Of a stretch of DNA of 64,000 bases, positions 1 to 10,698 are shown one piece after another; the first letter of the stretch is position 1, and each line of letters begins with the position of its first letter. Made by a program: the position numbers and the translations under genes. Under the pieces are notes generated by a model, which worked only from the letters and a program-made list of their open reading frames with translations, made no database searches and had not been told where the DNA came from. The stretch is taken from contig CAJINV010000001.1 of NCBI GenBank assembly GCA_905178155.1, positions 16,306,142-16,370,141 on the forward strand, read 5' to 3'. The stretch comes from Amoebophrya sp. A120. Its lineage: Eukaryota > Sar > Dinophyceae > Syndiniales > Amoebophryaceae.

Positions 1-375
1 TTTCGTCTGCTTTTCTCGTACCCCAGCGGAAACAGCGTTTATCGTCGTACAGGAACGGTTAAGGATTAAAATGTATGATAGATGCTATTTTTACTTGGAA
101 TTCTAATCGCACAGACAACATCACTTAGCAGCTACTCAATCTGAACCCCTCGCTCCTTTTGAGAAAAACCTAACCCGCCTAGTATCCATCGCAAATCGAT
201 TGTTACTCTATTGAAACGGCCGTAAGTCCTACCATCGTCGTGCGACCATTGTCAAACCTGAATTGTGCCGGACTGTACAACTGAGAATAATAAATCATGT
301 GTGCCTGCTCATCTTGTCCCACCTTTTTGTCGCTATAGTTCGAGAAAAGCACGTGTGCAGCAGTCGCAGCTGATC

Positions 376-924
376 ATGTCCTCCTCCACTAAATCCAAGC
401 CGCCTGCGGCGCCAGGTGCCGACTCCCGTCGACCTGCGAAAGCGGATCCTGCCGACATGATCCAGGAGGAGCTGCGGAAGACCGTGAACTCCTGCCGGTC
501 CACGCTGGTGTCGATCGAGCACGACGTGGATGGACTCTCCGCGGAAAAGGACGACCTCCTGCAGCAACTGGTGCGCATTCGGGACCGGTGCCGGGCGATC
601 GATGCCGAGTTCGTGTCGAAGCGGCGAGAGTACGAGTCCGCCATGCGGCTGCTCAAGTTGTGCGAGGAGGAGTACGCGTTCACCTGCTGTGCTCAGGGCC
701 CGCCCCCGACGCCTTTCGTGCCCCGCAATCGCTTTATGGAGCGAATAAATGCGAAGGAAGAAAGCAGCGATGATGCTGAAGGAGGAGATCTAGAAGATAC
801 GCAAGTTGTAGCCGCGCTATCGCCCTCGAGAAGTCCTGCGCCACCTATTCCCAAACTTTATTCCGCACCAGGTCGCCCGAGCACAGCACAACTACAGCCT
901 GCCCGAGCAAGTCGTCGAGGGTGA
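376..924 (+). CDS. Hypothetical coiled-coil protein
   Basis: An open frame of 182 codons when started at the ATG at 376 (MSSSTKSKPP). The frame is open upstream to about 265, but the upstream part has a different composition and probably is leader sequence. After a Pro/Ala/Ser/Arg-rich start comes a stretch of roughly 80 charged residues (about residues 25-105) with heptad-like spacing of Leu/Ile/Val (EELRKTVNSCRSTLVSIEHD and following), as in a coiled coil. The tail is acidic, then Ser/Pro-rich and probably disordered. No enzymatic motif is visible and I do not recognise a family. A structural or adaptor role is only inference. Codon use and GC content resemble the neighbouring genes, which supports it being real. 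Confidence 0.55.
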   Translation: MSSSTKSKPPAAPGADSRRPAKADPADMIQEELRKTVNSCRSTLVSIEHDVDGLSAEKDDLLQQLVRIRDRCRAIDAEFVSKRREYESAMRLLKLCEEEYAFTCCAQGPPPTPFVPRNRFMERINAKEESSDDAEGGDLEDTQVVAALSPSRSPAPPIPKLYSAPGRPSTAQLQPARASRRG

Positions 925-1827
925 TACCTTTTATCAAAAAGCTACACTTCTTTTTGCTCCTCTGTCTCCTCTGCCATTTGCTTGCTCGAAGACGTAGTTA
1001 GATAGTTGGTTGTCCTCTGATTCACGAAAACTCAAATTGGTTTGAAATGCATGGTTGCATTTCTTTAGAGCAACTCGTCGCGCACACAGCATTTCGATAA
1101 ATTGAGTTGGCGGATGGAAAGTTCAACTTCTTCATGGAGACGACATGATCAAGCACCAGCTCTATACTTAACTACAATCAGATTTTGACCTTGCAAATCA
1201 AAAATCAAAGAAGTCCAACGTGGAAGCGTTTCTTTGTGTCTGATGTTCGCCGAGGACGAGTGTTCGCGATCGCGAAGTCGCAGAACGAGGGCAACGGTGC
1301 CCCGCTTCACAGTAACAGCACTTAAGCAAACCAGCGATCTAAGGATGACTGAGTTTTTCCATGTGCTACATCCAAGAGTGGGTCCTCGTGGAGATCCTAC
1401 CCGCTTTTCAATTCCAAGGTTCCCGCCTGAAAAGGGGAAAAAGATCAACTTTTTTTCTGCCGATCATTTCGTTCACGCTTTGAGGGAAAGGACAACAACG
1501 AAATCGGCTTTGTTGTCAAACTGCGTTTATTCCTAACGAGTGCCTCTTGATGTGCCGCGTTTTTCCATCCCTTTTTTCTGCAGTTACCCAACATAATTTA
1601 TCACGGTTCTCCATTTCACCGACGTAAGTTTACCTTCCCATTGATTAAAATTCGCATTCTGATTTCTTGTATGTGCAACCACGCAGTGAAAACCACTGTG
1701 CAAAAAGAAGAATGAACGTGTCGCATCCGTTGGTGGGCTCCTTTCTACACCCCCGGGTCTTCCGATAATTTCACGGAGAAGGCCATTATCCTGGCGTGGA
1801 AAGCAGCATCCACCATATTTCGACCAG
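925..1827. other. Intergenic, no supported gene
   Basis: About 900 bases of lower GC content than the flanking genes. A frame of 100 codons (1234-1536 plus) overlaps another on the opposite strand, with no recognisable motif on either, so neither is called. The last part presumably holds the promoter and leader of the AAA+ gene. Confidence 0.5.
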
Positions 1828-4128
1828 ATGCTGTTGCAGCTGCTTTCGGATGTGAGCGGCATTCGAGTAGTAGCCCGAAAGGACAGCCGCATTCCCCGGG
1901 TAGAACTTGATTGGATCCGGTTCTGTACCTTCAGCGTCTCCGTTGCCGGTACCTGCTGGCTCGTCACGAAGCTGTACGAGCTGCAGATCAAGCACCACCA
2001 CGACAGAAATGCAAAGGTTCCTCGCGCCGTGGCGGATGCACCGACAGCTGTCGTCACACGACAGGGAGGTGCAGTTGCACCCACCGCGACACCCCCGGCG
2101 CTTCCAATAGGCCAAGAACAATCTCTTGCAACACCAGGTACTTTCGACAGCAGGAGCAACGGCGACAGCGTCGAAACGACACCCCAGCCGCTGGTGCGCA
2201 CGTATTCCGTGGGCGTCGATCACTTGATGGTACCGTTGTCGCAGTTTTTGGATCTAGTCAAAAACCGCGCCGTGACCGCGGTGGCGTACCAAACGGGTTT
2301 TGATGCAGCCGGAGCACCGGGCGGGCAACCGCGACAACAGCAGCTCACGTTCGAGGTCAGCAGCGACGCCAGTAGGGCAGTGCTGTCAGACTTTTCACGC
2401 TGCCCGCCCGTGACGACAAACGAAATGGGTGCTACTAAAACCGCCACTTCCGCGACCTTCTCGACAACCTTGGTCCCTGGCAGCGAAACGGCGGTATTTA
2501 CCGCCATCCAGCAGGCCGGAATACCGCACGCGGTGGTGCCGGCCGGGATAGCTGCGCAGTCGAGAATGTTGGGCTCCTACAAAAACGACCACATGGGCAC
2601 TGGTACATCCGCCGATAGCGCAGCTGCAACGCTTGCTCCTCAGCATCATGCCGGCGGAAGCTACAGCTCGTCGCACGGAGGTGGTATGGCCGCCGCGACA
2701 CGGCACGGCAAGAACCGGGACATCGTGGCCGCCCTGACTGTGGACTTGATCACGCTAGCGGTGACGCTGGCCTTCTGCTACTGGTACTACGACTACAACC
2801 CTTTCAACAGCTCTGGCTCCTCCTCCGACAATGTGTGGAACAAGGTTATGTCTGCAGACGCGAAGGACGGCGGTGCATCCACCATGGTGCGGTTCCAGGA
2901 CGTCGCGGGGTTCCGCAAGCAGAAGCAAGAGCTGCAGGAGGTGATCGCCTACATTAAGAACCCTGCTTCTTTCCACATGCTCGGCGCCGTGCCGCCGCTC
3001 GGGACGCTGCTCGTGGGCCCGCCGGGGTGCGGCAAGACGCTGCTGGCGCGGGCGGTCGCGACGGAGGCCGGTGTACCCTTTTTCCACGCCAGCGCGAGCA
3101 GCTTCGTGGAGAAATACGTGGGCATCGGGGCGGCGCGGGTGCGGAAATTCTTCCAGAACGCGCAGAACTACCCGGCCAGCATCCTCTTCCTCGACGAGCT
3201 AGAGGCGGTTGGGAGTCGGGACGACCAGCTGGGCAGCGGCGAATACTGCCAGACCATTTCCCAGTTGCTCGTCGAGCTCGACGGGATGCACCTGAAGCGC
3301 ACTTCTTCTACCAACAAGAATGGGACAGAACAACAACTTCCAGCGCAAAATCCAAACGCTGACGGCCAGATGATCGGCGACGCGACCAAAGACAGCTCAG
3401 GTTCTTCTGAGACCACGACCACTTCTGTAGCCGTTGATAAGAACGCTCATTTCTTCGTGTTTCTCGCGGCCACGAATCGGTACCACACCCTGGATCCCGC
3501 GCTGCTGCGGCCCGGGAGGCTCGACCGCGTGGTGCGCATCAAGTACCCGTCGCAGACCACACGCGCCGAGTGCGTCCGCATCCACGCGCAGGGGAAGCTG
3601 ATGGACCCGAAATTGCCCGCTAATTACACGGACGTGTTCGCGCGCCAGTGTCGGGGGCGGTCCTGCGCCGAGATCGCGCACGTGCTCAACGAGGCGGCGT
3701 TGCTCGCGGCCCGGCGCCGCAGCAGTTGTGTCGCCTGGACGGACTTGCTTGCCGCGCTTCAGCAGTGTGTGCGGCGAAATCGGGACTTCGAGCAGGTGGG
3801 CGTCAGCAGCGACGAAGAGGACGACGTCCCGTTCGAGGATACCGCCGAGGAGGTGCCAGATTCCCGGTCTGGGCAACGCGCGACGCCGCTATCAACCTTC
3901 CTTAGCACGCCGCCGGTGGAGGGGGACGGCGGGCTCAACGGCGGCCCGGCAGAGGGTCCTCCGAGCGGACGCGGTGCGGGGCCCAGGAGAGGTGGAAGTC
4001 TAGGGGGAAGCGGCAATCGTGGCGGGAACAATCCCGACGCCATGCGCCTCCTCGGCCAACTCCTCATCGATTCCGCGAACGCAGGGGAGCGCGTGATAAA
4101 TCCGACGATCTTAAACAGCAAACAGTGA
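1828..4128 (+). CDS. FtsH-like AAA+ ATPase without M41 peptidase domain
   Basis: A single frame of 766 codons. A hydrophobic N-terminal segment (residues about 30-50) and a second one near 298-322 (DLITLAVTLAFCYWYY) predict a membrane protein. The AAA+ module spans about 350-650: Walker A GPPGCGKT at 397-404, the pore-loop motif FVEKYVG with Tyr430, Walker B ILFLDE ending at Asp456-Glu457, and a second region of homology with arginine finger LLRPGRLDR. This order matches the FtsH/Yme1/Afg3 family, which unfolds membrane proteins in organelles. The zinc-protease module that normally follows (HEXXH) is absent: the last 120 residues are acidic, then Gly/Pro-rich. A Ser/Thr/Gln-rich insertion splits the AAA core after Walker B. 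It is probably a protease-dead FtsH paralogue, like plant FtsHi proteins. The ATPase assignment is firm; organelle and partners are inference. Confidence 0.88.
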   Translation: MLLQLLSDVSGIRVVARKDSRIPRVELDWIRFCTFSVSVAGTCWLVTKLYELQIKHHHDRNAKVPRAVADAPTAVVTRQGGAVAPTATPPALPIGQEQSLATPGTFDSRSNGDSVETTPQPLVRTYSVGVDHLMVPLSQFLDLVKNRAVTAVAYQTGFDAAGAPGGQPRQQQLTFEVSSDASRAVLSDFSRCPPVTTNEMGATKTATSATFSTTLVPGSETAVFTAIQQAGIPHAVVPAGIAAQSRMLGSYKNDHMGTGTSADSAAATLAPQHHAGGSYSSSHGGGMAAATRHGKNRDIVAALTVDLITLAVTLAFCYWYYDYNPFNSSGSSSDNVWNKVMSADAKDGGASTMVRFQDVAGFRKQKQELQEVIAYIKNPASFHMLGAVPPLGTLLVGPPGCGKTLLARAVATEAGVPFFHASASSFVEKYVGIGAARVRKFFQNAQNYPASILFLDELEAVGSRDDQLGSGEYCQTISQLLVELDGMHLKRTSSTNKNGTEQQLPAQNPNADGQMIGDATKDSSGSSETTTTSVAVDKNAHFFVFLAATNRYHTLDPALLRPGRLDRVVRIKYPSQTTRAECVRIHAQGKLMDPKLPANYTDVFARQCRGRSCAEIAHVLNEAALLAARRRSSCVAWTDLLAALQQCVRRNRDFEQVGVSSDEEDDVPFEDTAEEVPDSRSGQRATPLSTFLSTPPVEGDGGLNGGPAEGPPSGRGAGPRRGGSLGGSGNRGGNNPDAMRLLGQLLIDSANAGERVINPTILNSKQ

Positions 4129-4558
4129 CATTTACAACTTCGGACATCCTGGTCATGTGGACAACGACAAAGTTAGCGATGCGCTTCACGACAAAGCTCA
4201 CTAGGCGCGAAGCTCTAGTTTTCCAACTCCGAAGATGCAGCAAAGTTTTCCATTTTGATTTTACCTGTTCACTTGTGCTGCCACGAAAAGTGCTTCGCTA
4301 CAACTGACTGCAAGCAGTATTGATTCTTTGAGAGCGCAGAGTGTTTTTGCGGTCATGTTGCAGAGAGAGACTCACTTCAAGCCCGTTTTTGTAAGGAATG
4401 CGCGTTGTTAGTTCTTGGCAAGTTCTACTTTCTGGCGGTGGCGGTCTCGTTCTTAGGACATGATCATTAATAAAGCTCTTTTGAGATTATAAATTCCGGT
4501 ACGGTACCACACCATCTGAATAAATGCTCAGAAATATCAATCATCAATAGCTGAAGCC
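4129..4558. other. Intergenic, no supported gene
   Basis: AT-richer spacer between the AAA+ gene and the next ATG. One short frame (4125-4307) overlaps the stop of the upstream gene and has no protein-like features. Confidence 0.5.
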
Positions 4559-5595
4559 ATGTGGGAAGAGGTGCTGACCAGTCTGGGAGCCGGCTCCCTC
4601 GGGATGCTTGCCTTCGTGGCACTGTCCAGTCGACGGAGACTAAGCTGTGCCGTCGACAAGGACATGGAAACGAAGGATCTGCAAGCGGCTCGCGAAGACG
4701 AAAACAATCCCAGGAGTGATGAACAAAAAAATCAAGCGAGCCATGCGCAGGACAACGCCGACACCTCCGACCCGGCCACAGACCGGGCGACTACCTCCGC
4801 AACAGCAGCGTCGGAACGAGCGAAGATCTTCACGTTCGACGTCAAGGAAGATCACGATGGGGAGCTCGTCGACGACGACGCTTTTGCGCCCTTGTGGGAC
4901 AAACTGGCCCGCATAAAGGCGGGCGCGGAGGAGGAGCTCTCCGAGGACGACAAATACCTCATCCGCGTGGAGCTCGCAAGGCGCGAGAGGAAAACGGGGC
5001 GGGTGGGGCTAGACTACCTGCAACAAAACATGGAACACGGGGAATACGCAGAATTACAGGGGTAAGAAACTTCTAGGACGTGACCATGTAGGTGGTTTGT
5101 ACTTTGATGTGTAAGGTAGATCATTAGGATGACGAATTCAACTTCACACCCATTTCCGCAGGTCCAAGAAAATGCATCCGTTCCAAAGGATGCACATGCA
5201 GCAGATGCTACTTAGACTTTGTTTCCATTAGCTTGAGCAAAAGATTCCACTGCATCATGATCCGCAGGTTTATTGACCCTTCGGCACCGCGCACCCCGTT
5301 GGACCGGATTTTCCTGCTGGGCATCCTGTTCATGTGCTTTTGCGCCCTGGTCGCCCTCGGCGTGCTGCTGTTTTTTCTGTACAAGGCCTTGTACAAGAAG
5401 GACGATCAGGTTATCAACCGTTTCATGCAGAACTGGAGTAGGTTTTCTTGGTCCGTCGTGCACTACCTGCGAGACGAGGTGCTTACAAACCCAAATCTCG
5501 ACCGGCTGGTGCAAGGGGCGCAAAGTATTCTTGCACCCTCCACCAGTTCCCCCGGAACAGGCCAATCCGTGAAAAACACAAACACTGATTTGTAG
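4559..5595 (+). CDS. Hypothetical two-exon membrane protein
   Basis: Proposed exons 4559-5061 and 5268-5595, giving 276 residues. The donor reads GG/GTAAGA and the acceptor CCGCAG/G, and both sides keep frame. Exon 1 encodes a short hydrophobic N-terminus (LGMLAFVALSS) and a long acidic Glu/Asp/Lys-rich region. Exon 2 encodes a clear transmembrane helix (FLLGILFMCFCALVALGVLL) and a hydrophilic tail. An alternative acceptor at 5161 also exists and would end the protein soon after with a Met/Gln-rich tail. In that case the frame from 5233 would be a separate 120-residue membrane protein. No known family is recognised. The joined model is preferred because phase and signals agree, but the two-gene reading cannot be excluded. 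Confidence 0.5.
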
Positions 5596-6032
5596 CTCGA
5601 TGCATCCCGTTACAGAAAATTTTTGGTGCCAACTCACACACAAAGAATTGTCCTCGCACTCGAGGAGGAAGGAAGAAAAGCAGCAAGCGAAAAAATTGCA
5701 CTTCCTTGTTAGGCATGCTCGTGCCGCAAAAAAAAGTCAAAGGCAGTTCTTGACCCGCGGACCTCTTTGAAAGATGCTTTTCCGTGTTTGACATCGCGAT
5801 TCTGATGCTCCACCTAAAGTGTGACTCGAAGCGGTCCAACCCTGCACGAAGTTGTACAACCAGTGGTTCGTTGTCGGATAAAAGGTTTGTTTCTACTTCT
5901 AGCGAAACAGTTCGTTGACAAAAGGAAGGCACATCGTGTGAGGACGAACCCTGGCCCTAATATTCTTAGAAAAAATAGAATGATGGAAACGAAAACACGA
6001 CTTACGAGTTGACTTCGTTGCGGTGGTACAGC
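5596..6032. other. Intergenic, no supported gene
   Basis: Spacer with only short overlapping frames on both strands and no protein-like motif. It presumably contains the promoter and leader of the glycosyltransferase gene. Confidence 0.5.
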
Positions 6033-8159
6033 ATGGAAGATGCCCTAGCGTCAGTGGTGAGCAGAGTGACGGACACGGCGATCGTATTGCTGCTTGTTTC
6101 TTGGCGTATTTGGTTCGTCCTTGAATGTGTTCTGGGTCCGGCGACTGCCCTAGCCCACCGAGCTGTTGCTCCCGGCGGCGATGTTGCCGCTGCGCGTGAC
6201 GAGCGTACAGCTTTCTTCACGATGTGGACGGGCCATGCTGGAGCCGAAATAGCCCAAAGCGGAGCCGCTGCACAGGGGGGCTCGCTCGTATGATGTACTT
6301 GATTTTTGTCCACTGCGATTATGTGGAAAAGCCATTCGCTCGGGCAAGCAGCGGACAGCGTGACGGAGCCTTTGGTGAAGACATTGAAAAGAACTTGACA
6401 AAGATCTAGCCAGTTGAGGAACGAAAGGAAACCTGCGCACGCAAGAATGTTGCAGAAAACGAAGCGCATTTTCTTGTATTGGCAACAAGGCTGGGAGCAC
6501 GCGCCGCCTCTGGTACAGGACTGCCGCCGATCGTGGGAATTGCACAATACGCCCTCGTGGGAGATTGTGTTGCTCTCCGGTGCAAACGTGTCCTCGATCG
6601 TGGATCTCGACGCTGTCATCGTGCAAGGCGAGGGAGCAGCTGTTCCACAGTCTGACAAAGCGGAGGAGGGGTATGCAAAGGAAGATGAAGAGACTGCCGA
6701 TACAACTTCAGCTGCAGCGAGAGCATCCGTACGTGGAGAAAACCACTTCAGCGAAACCCCGATGTCCTCATTGGCGCTCGATTCTAGGTATTGGCAAGCA
6801 GCGCCGGATAGCGTCCGGGAGCACCCGTACCGGAGAAGGGATGCAGAGAAAAACTTTTTTCTGCCCGTGGCCACCACCGACCAAGAGAGGCTGGAGTACT
6901 TGTCGACATTTATCTTCACGGACGCCCTACGCTTGGAACTCCTAGCTCTCGATAAAGACTTCATGCCGGCTCCTGCATCGCCTGCACCACTCACCAGAAA
7001 AACAAATGGTCAAGTAGAAAGCGGCCGGCATGGTGCCGAACCTTCGTCGAGCGACAGCGAAGAAGTGTGGAATGTGTGGGCCGATGCCACCATGCTCTGT
7101 CTGCGGCCGCTGGATGACTGGCTCTTTCGAGACGCTAGCGTGCTTGAGAACCCAGCGGGGTTCTGGCTCTACGCCGGCTTGGAGCACGTGATCTATCCAC
7201 AATTTGATCGACATCCTCCACACGAACAACAAGGGACGACTTCTACCGCCAGTGCAGACGATACAGTGGACGACTCCGCTGCAAGCGCCGTTTCCTCTCA
7301 CCACGCTGTCTCCATCCACCAGCCCGCAATTTGGTTTCTGATTGCGCGGAGCGGCAGCGACATGCTGCGGCGCTGGCGGGACGCGTACCGACGGCGCTGG
7401 GCTCGGCGGCGGCGCGAAGAGTTTGAGATCCGGGTGGACCCGCTGTCCCAGCAGGTGTTTTGGACCGCCTCCGACCACGCGAGCCGCTTTTTCAAGGGCC
7501 AGCACCCGGCCACAACGGAGGTGGACACTTACTTTTTGTTTGAGCAACAGACCGGCCTCCGAGCGATGGACCAAGTCGCCCGGGCCCTTTTCGACGACGT
7601 AATTCTACCGGTAGACGTCACCACGGAAAGCGGTGCGCAAGTGCAAAAGGAAGTAGTCACGAATTCGTTCAACATCTTCAGCCTGGACCAGTCTTTCCTC
7701 GACCTGCTTTCTGAGGATCGGATGTTCTTCCATTACTGGGCCGACGTGGTGCTGCCGCTGACAGCATCGATCGACTCATCCGGTGCCAACATGCTGATGA
7801 CGGACGAGTTTTCTCTGTGGTCGGACGCTACTGCTGCGGAGGCGGCACCCCGGAAGAAGAACTTCGTGTCTCGAATCGTGAACGGGGACACGCATGTTCT
7901 GAAAATGAGCTTGAAAAATCGTCCCACGGACATGACCGAAGAAAAGTTTCGTAGTGACACCTTCGGTGGCCTCGCTCTGCGGCTCGCAATGTTGAATACG
8001 TCAGGAGATGACCCCACAACTAGCGGGGAAGATCAGGAAAAGATCGTGCGCAACATAGTAGACAAAGTAGAGCTATTTGAGAATTTTCTTCCGGAGGCTT
8101 TCGCGAAAAGTACTGAGTTTTGTTCTCCTTTTGGAGTTGCAGGTCCGATGGTCGCTTGA
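6033..8159 (+). CDS. Membrane-anchored capsule-type glycosyltransferase (Caps_synth-like)
   Basis: Exons 6033-6287 and 6456-8159 (donor GTATGA, acceptor TTGCAG, phase 0) give about 652 residues. Exon 1 supplies a signal anchor (AIVLLLVSWRIWFVLECVLG), as in type II Golgi glycosyltransferases. Exon 2 opens with KTKRIFLYWQQGWEHAPPLV, the typical start of the capsular polysaccharide synthesis glycosyltransferase family (Pfam Caps_synth). The family's acidic site WADATMLCLRPLDDWL follows, and later the conserved FLIARSGSDMLRRWRDAY block. Ser/Thr/Glu-rich insertions separate these blocks. Likely role: transfer of a sugar to a cell-surface glycan in the secretory pathway. Donor and acceptor are unknown. 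The C-terminus is uncertain: an acceptor-like TTGCAG at 8142 opens another protein-like frame to 8331, which a short intron from 8067 would join in phase. Confidence 0.78.
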
Positions 8160-8832
8160 AGATGCATGGCAGATGTCGCGAAGATCCGCTGACGCAAGAA
8201 GATCCGTGCGAACAAAACAACCTGGTGTTGTCGATCTCATCTGCGACGTAGTAGAAACCGGAACCGAAGAAGATCTCAGTCCGATCGGCGCCCTCGTCGG
8301 CTGGCATGCGCATTCGCTGGTGACCTCGTGAAGTTTGCTACCACCTGTGTGCGACTCCGATTCGATCCATCTGTCGTGATGTCGGCTGCCAACGAACATG
8401 TAATCGCGATCACCTCGATGATCTCGTGGTGGTCGAAGTGGTTCCTTAGGCTGTTCCAAAGGCCCGCTGCGTCCATCGTGCCTGTGTCGTTTTTTCACGA
8501 GAGACGTAATTTTGTGGGGAAAAAAAAGACAGCGACGGAAGAAGTGAGCTTAGAGTAGTCTTGTTGTACCTTGTTGTGCATATATAGAAATAAGACAAAG
8601 AGAGATAGCGCAATAAATACTCTCTCTTCCGTACTAAGCAATTGCACTATTATTCTTTCGGAGCACGCTCACTGTCCCAGTTGCCAGCATTTCAACGACG
8701 TTTTTCTGGACATGCAGACTACGATAGACCTATTGCTCCCGCAGCAAGCTGTGGCATGAACCCACCACCTGAATCAGAACTTTTCAGTCCAAGCCACCAC
8801 CTGAACCAGAGAAAGCCCCTTTATTTCAGCCC
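8160..8832. other. Spacer, possibly with extra 3' exons of the glycosyltransferase
   Basis: The frame 8143-8331 is protein-like (ends ALVGWHAHSLVTS) and follows an acceptor-like TTGCAG, so it may be an alternative last exon of the upstream gene. The remainder to 8832 has short frames only; I see nothing else supportable. Confidence 0.35.
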
Positions 8833-10698
8833 ATGTCTACGTCATCAGCGCACCAGCAGGCACGGGTCCGGCCCCGTGTGGTGGTGGATGGGCCAAACGT
8901 GGGGCGGTTTCTGAAGCAGAAGGGTTCGTCCGCGTCCAGCAGTCGGATGCCGGTCATTGAAACCGAGCTGATCGCGAACGCGTACAATGCCGTCCAGGAA
9001 CGGTTTCCCGAGGCCGTCGTGGAGATTCTGGTGTACCAGCCGGACCTGGCCCGTTGGGACCGCGAGAACGACCCCCACATTGCCCGGATCCGGCAGCAAG
9101 TCACGGAAGTGCCCTCGCGGTCCGACGTGGACGACCTGGTGCTGCAGCGGGCGCTCAAGTGCTGGCGCCAGGGCCAAAAGGTCCGCATCCTGTCAAACGA
9201 TAACTACGACGTCTACCGCGAGGACAGCAAGAGCAGCGGCAAAGCGGACCAGCCAAAGGCGATCGCCGGCGTCACGCGGGAGTGGCTGCAGGCGGTGCTG
9301 TGGAAGTTTTCCTTCAGTACGGTTGACCGCGACTGCCTGCTCACGCCCGTGGACGACCTGGCGTGTCGCAGCTCAGAGTCGGAATCCATGATGGATCACG
9401 GACACGAGGTTGTCGCTGGTGGAGGCAGCAGTACTAGAGCTGATGTTTTCATCACGGGCGGCGCTGCCTCCACATCCACTGCGATATCTTCAAACCAGCA
9501 GCTTTTCGTCCCCCACGATCACGGTGGCGGCGCGACCAGTTCAACCTCCACGTTGTTCCAGCCGAACTACAACTTTCACCACGCAAATCGAACCAGCAGT
9601 GCATCAGCAGATGACGACGTGGCCATGGGGATGGAGGTCGACGAGGAGGAGGGGGTTGAAGTGGACCATTGCAGAAGTAGAACTGGTGCAGCTACTGCAG
9701 CTGTCACTGGTGCAGGTTATCCTGGGCAGCAGACACAAGAATACACGCAGCTAGGAGAAAATCAGGCTGCGCCCGATTGGACGCAAACGTGGAATCAAAC
9801 CCACCATCCGGACTCGATGCATAGTGTGGCGGGGGGCGTCGAGGACGAGGGAGTCGAGATCGAGCTCCCCAACGGATTTGCGGAATTGCGAGAAAAGCGG
9901 CGGGCCATGGGAGTGTTCGAAGAGATCCCGAGCAACGGCACGTGCTTCAACCTTGGGCAGACGGAGTTGACGCAGTCACTCTTCCAGCCACACACGCCCC
10001 GCCCCGGATCCTCCACTGCTGGTAAGGGGTGGGCAGGGTCGCCGCCGCTTGCCGCACGCCGACCATCGGGTCAGGAGATAAGTGTGCACCAGCATTTAAT
10101 AACACCCGGCGTCCCACCAGTCAAAAACGGTGGTGCAGTCGCTCCTCCACCAAACAAGCAACCCGCGTCCTCTTCCTCGTCGTCTTCCTCGGCCCGCAAG
10201 ACAACAACAGCTGACACCATTCCATTTCCCCGGACAAAGCCGGCAACCAGCAGGAGACCTTCCAGCAGCGGCGTGTCAACCGCGCATCCCTCCGCAGCTG
10301 TGCCAAAGGTGAGCCGCAACCAGGGGCCTCCCCCGGTCTCCGCACCGGTCGCGAAACGACGACCTTCGCTCACGAACATCGCAGGGCGGCCGTCGGCCAT
10401 CGCTGCTTCCCGTAGTTCTGCCTCCAGCGGCGCACAGACCAGAGGCCCCGCGGCCGCATCGGCCGTAAGCAAGTCGGTAATTAAGCCCGACTCCACGAAA
10501 AAGGATCACCGTGCAAAAGCGGCGGGGAAGAAGAAGATCATCGGAGGCGAGTTTACCATTGACGAGGGTGATGATCCACCCGATCGAGTATCTTCTTCTT
10601 CCAAAGCTGCAGCGAAAAGAGCTGCAGCAAGTGCCGCAGTTGAAAAGTGGAGTCTAGAAAATTGGAAGCAGGCAAAGGCACAAGCGAAAAAAAGATGA
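8833..10698 (+). CDS. NYN/Zc3h12a-like RNase-domain protein
   Basis: A single frame of 621 codons. Residues about 12-175 resemble the NYN (PIN-like) nuclease domain of the Zc3h12a/Regnase group. The first strand is RVVVDGPNVGR with Asp19 in the metal-binding position, the second acidic cluster is SRSDVDDLVLQRA (Asp98, Asp100, Asp101), and the third is ILSNDNYD (Asp123), which matches the family's SNDNYRD motif. The acidic residues needed for metal-dependent RNA cleavage are therefore present. No CCCH zinc finger follows. The rest (about 180-560) is Ser/Ala/Gln/Pro-rich and probably disordered, ending in a basic, Lys/Ala-rich helix. Likely role: endoribonuclease in RNA turnover, inferred from the domain. 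Substrate is unknown. Confidence 0.7.
   Translation: MSTSSAHQQARVRPRVVVDGPNVGRFLKQKGSSASSSRMPVIETELIANAYNAVQERFPEAVVEILVYQPDLARWDRENDPHIARIRQQVTEVPSRSDVDDLVLQRALKCWRQGQKVRILSNDNYDVYREDSKSSGKADQPKAIAGVTREWLQAVLWKFSFSTVDRDCLLTPVDDLACRSSESESMMDHGHEVVAGGGSSTRADVFITGGAASTSTAISSNQQLFVPHDHGGGATSSTSTLFQPNYNFHHANRTSSASADDDVAMGMEVDEEEGVEVDHCRSRTGAATAAVTGAGYPGQQTQEYTQLGENQAAPDWTQTWNQTHHPDSMHSVAGGVEDEGVEIELPNGFAELREKRRAMGVFEEIPSNGTCFNLGQTELTQSLFQPHTPRPGSSTAGKGWAGSPPLAARRPSGQEISVHQHLITPGVPPVKNGGAVAPPPNKQPASSSSSSSSARKTTTADTIPFPRTKPATSRRPSSSGVSTAHPSAAVPKVSRNQGPPPVSAPVAKRRPSLTNIAGRPSAIAASRSSASSGAQTRGPAAASAVSKSVIKPDSTKKDHRAKAAGKKKIIGGEFTIDEGDDPPDRVSSSSKAAAKRAAASAAVEKWSLENWKQAKAQAKKR

Noticed and set aside
1149-1536. 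Overlapping 100-codon frames on both strands
   Set aside because: No motif, no splice context, and mutually overlapping; no basis to choose either.
6002-6994. Long minus-strand open frame (330 codons)
   Set aside because: Antisense to the glycosyltransferase exons, which carry recognisable family motifs; the minus translation is low-complexity.
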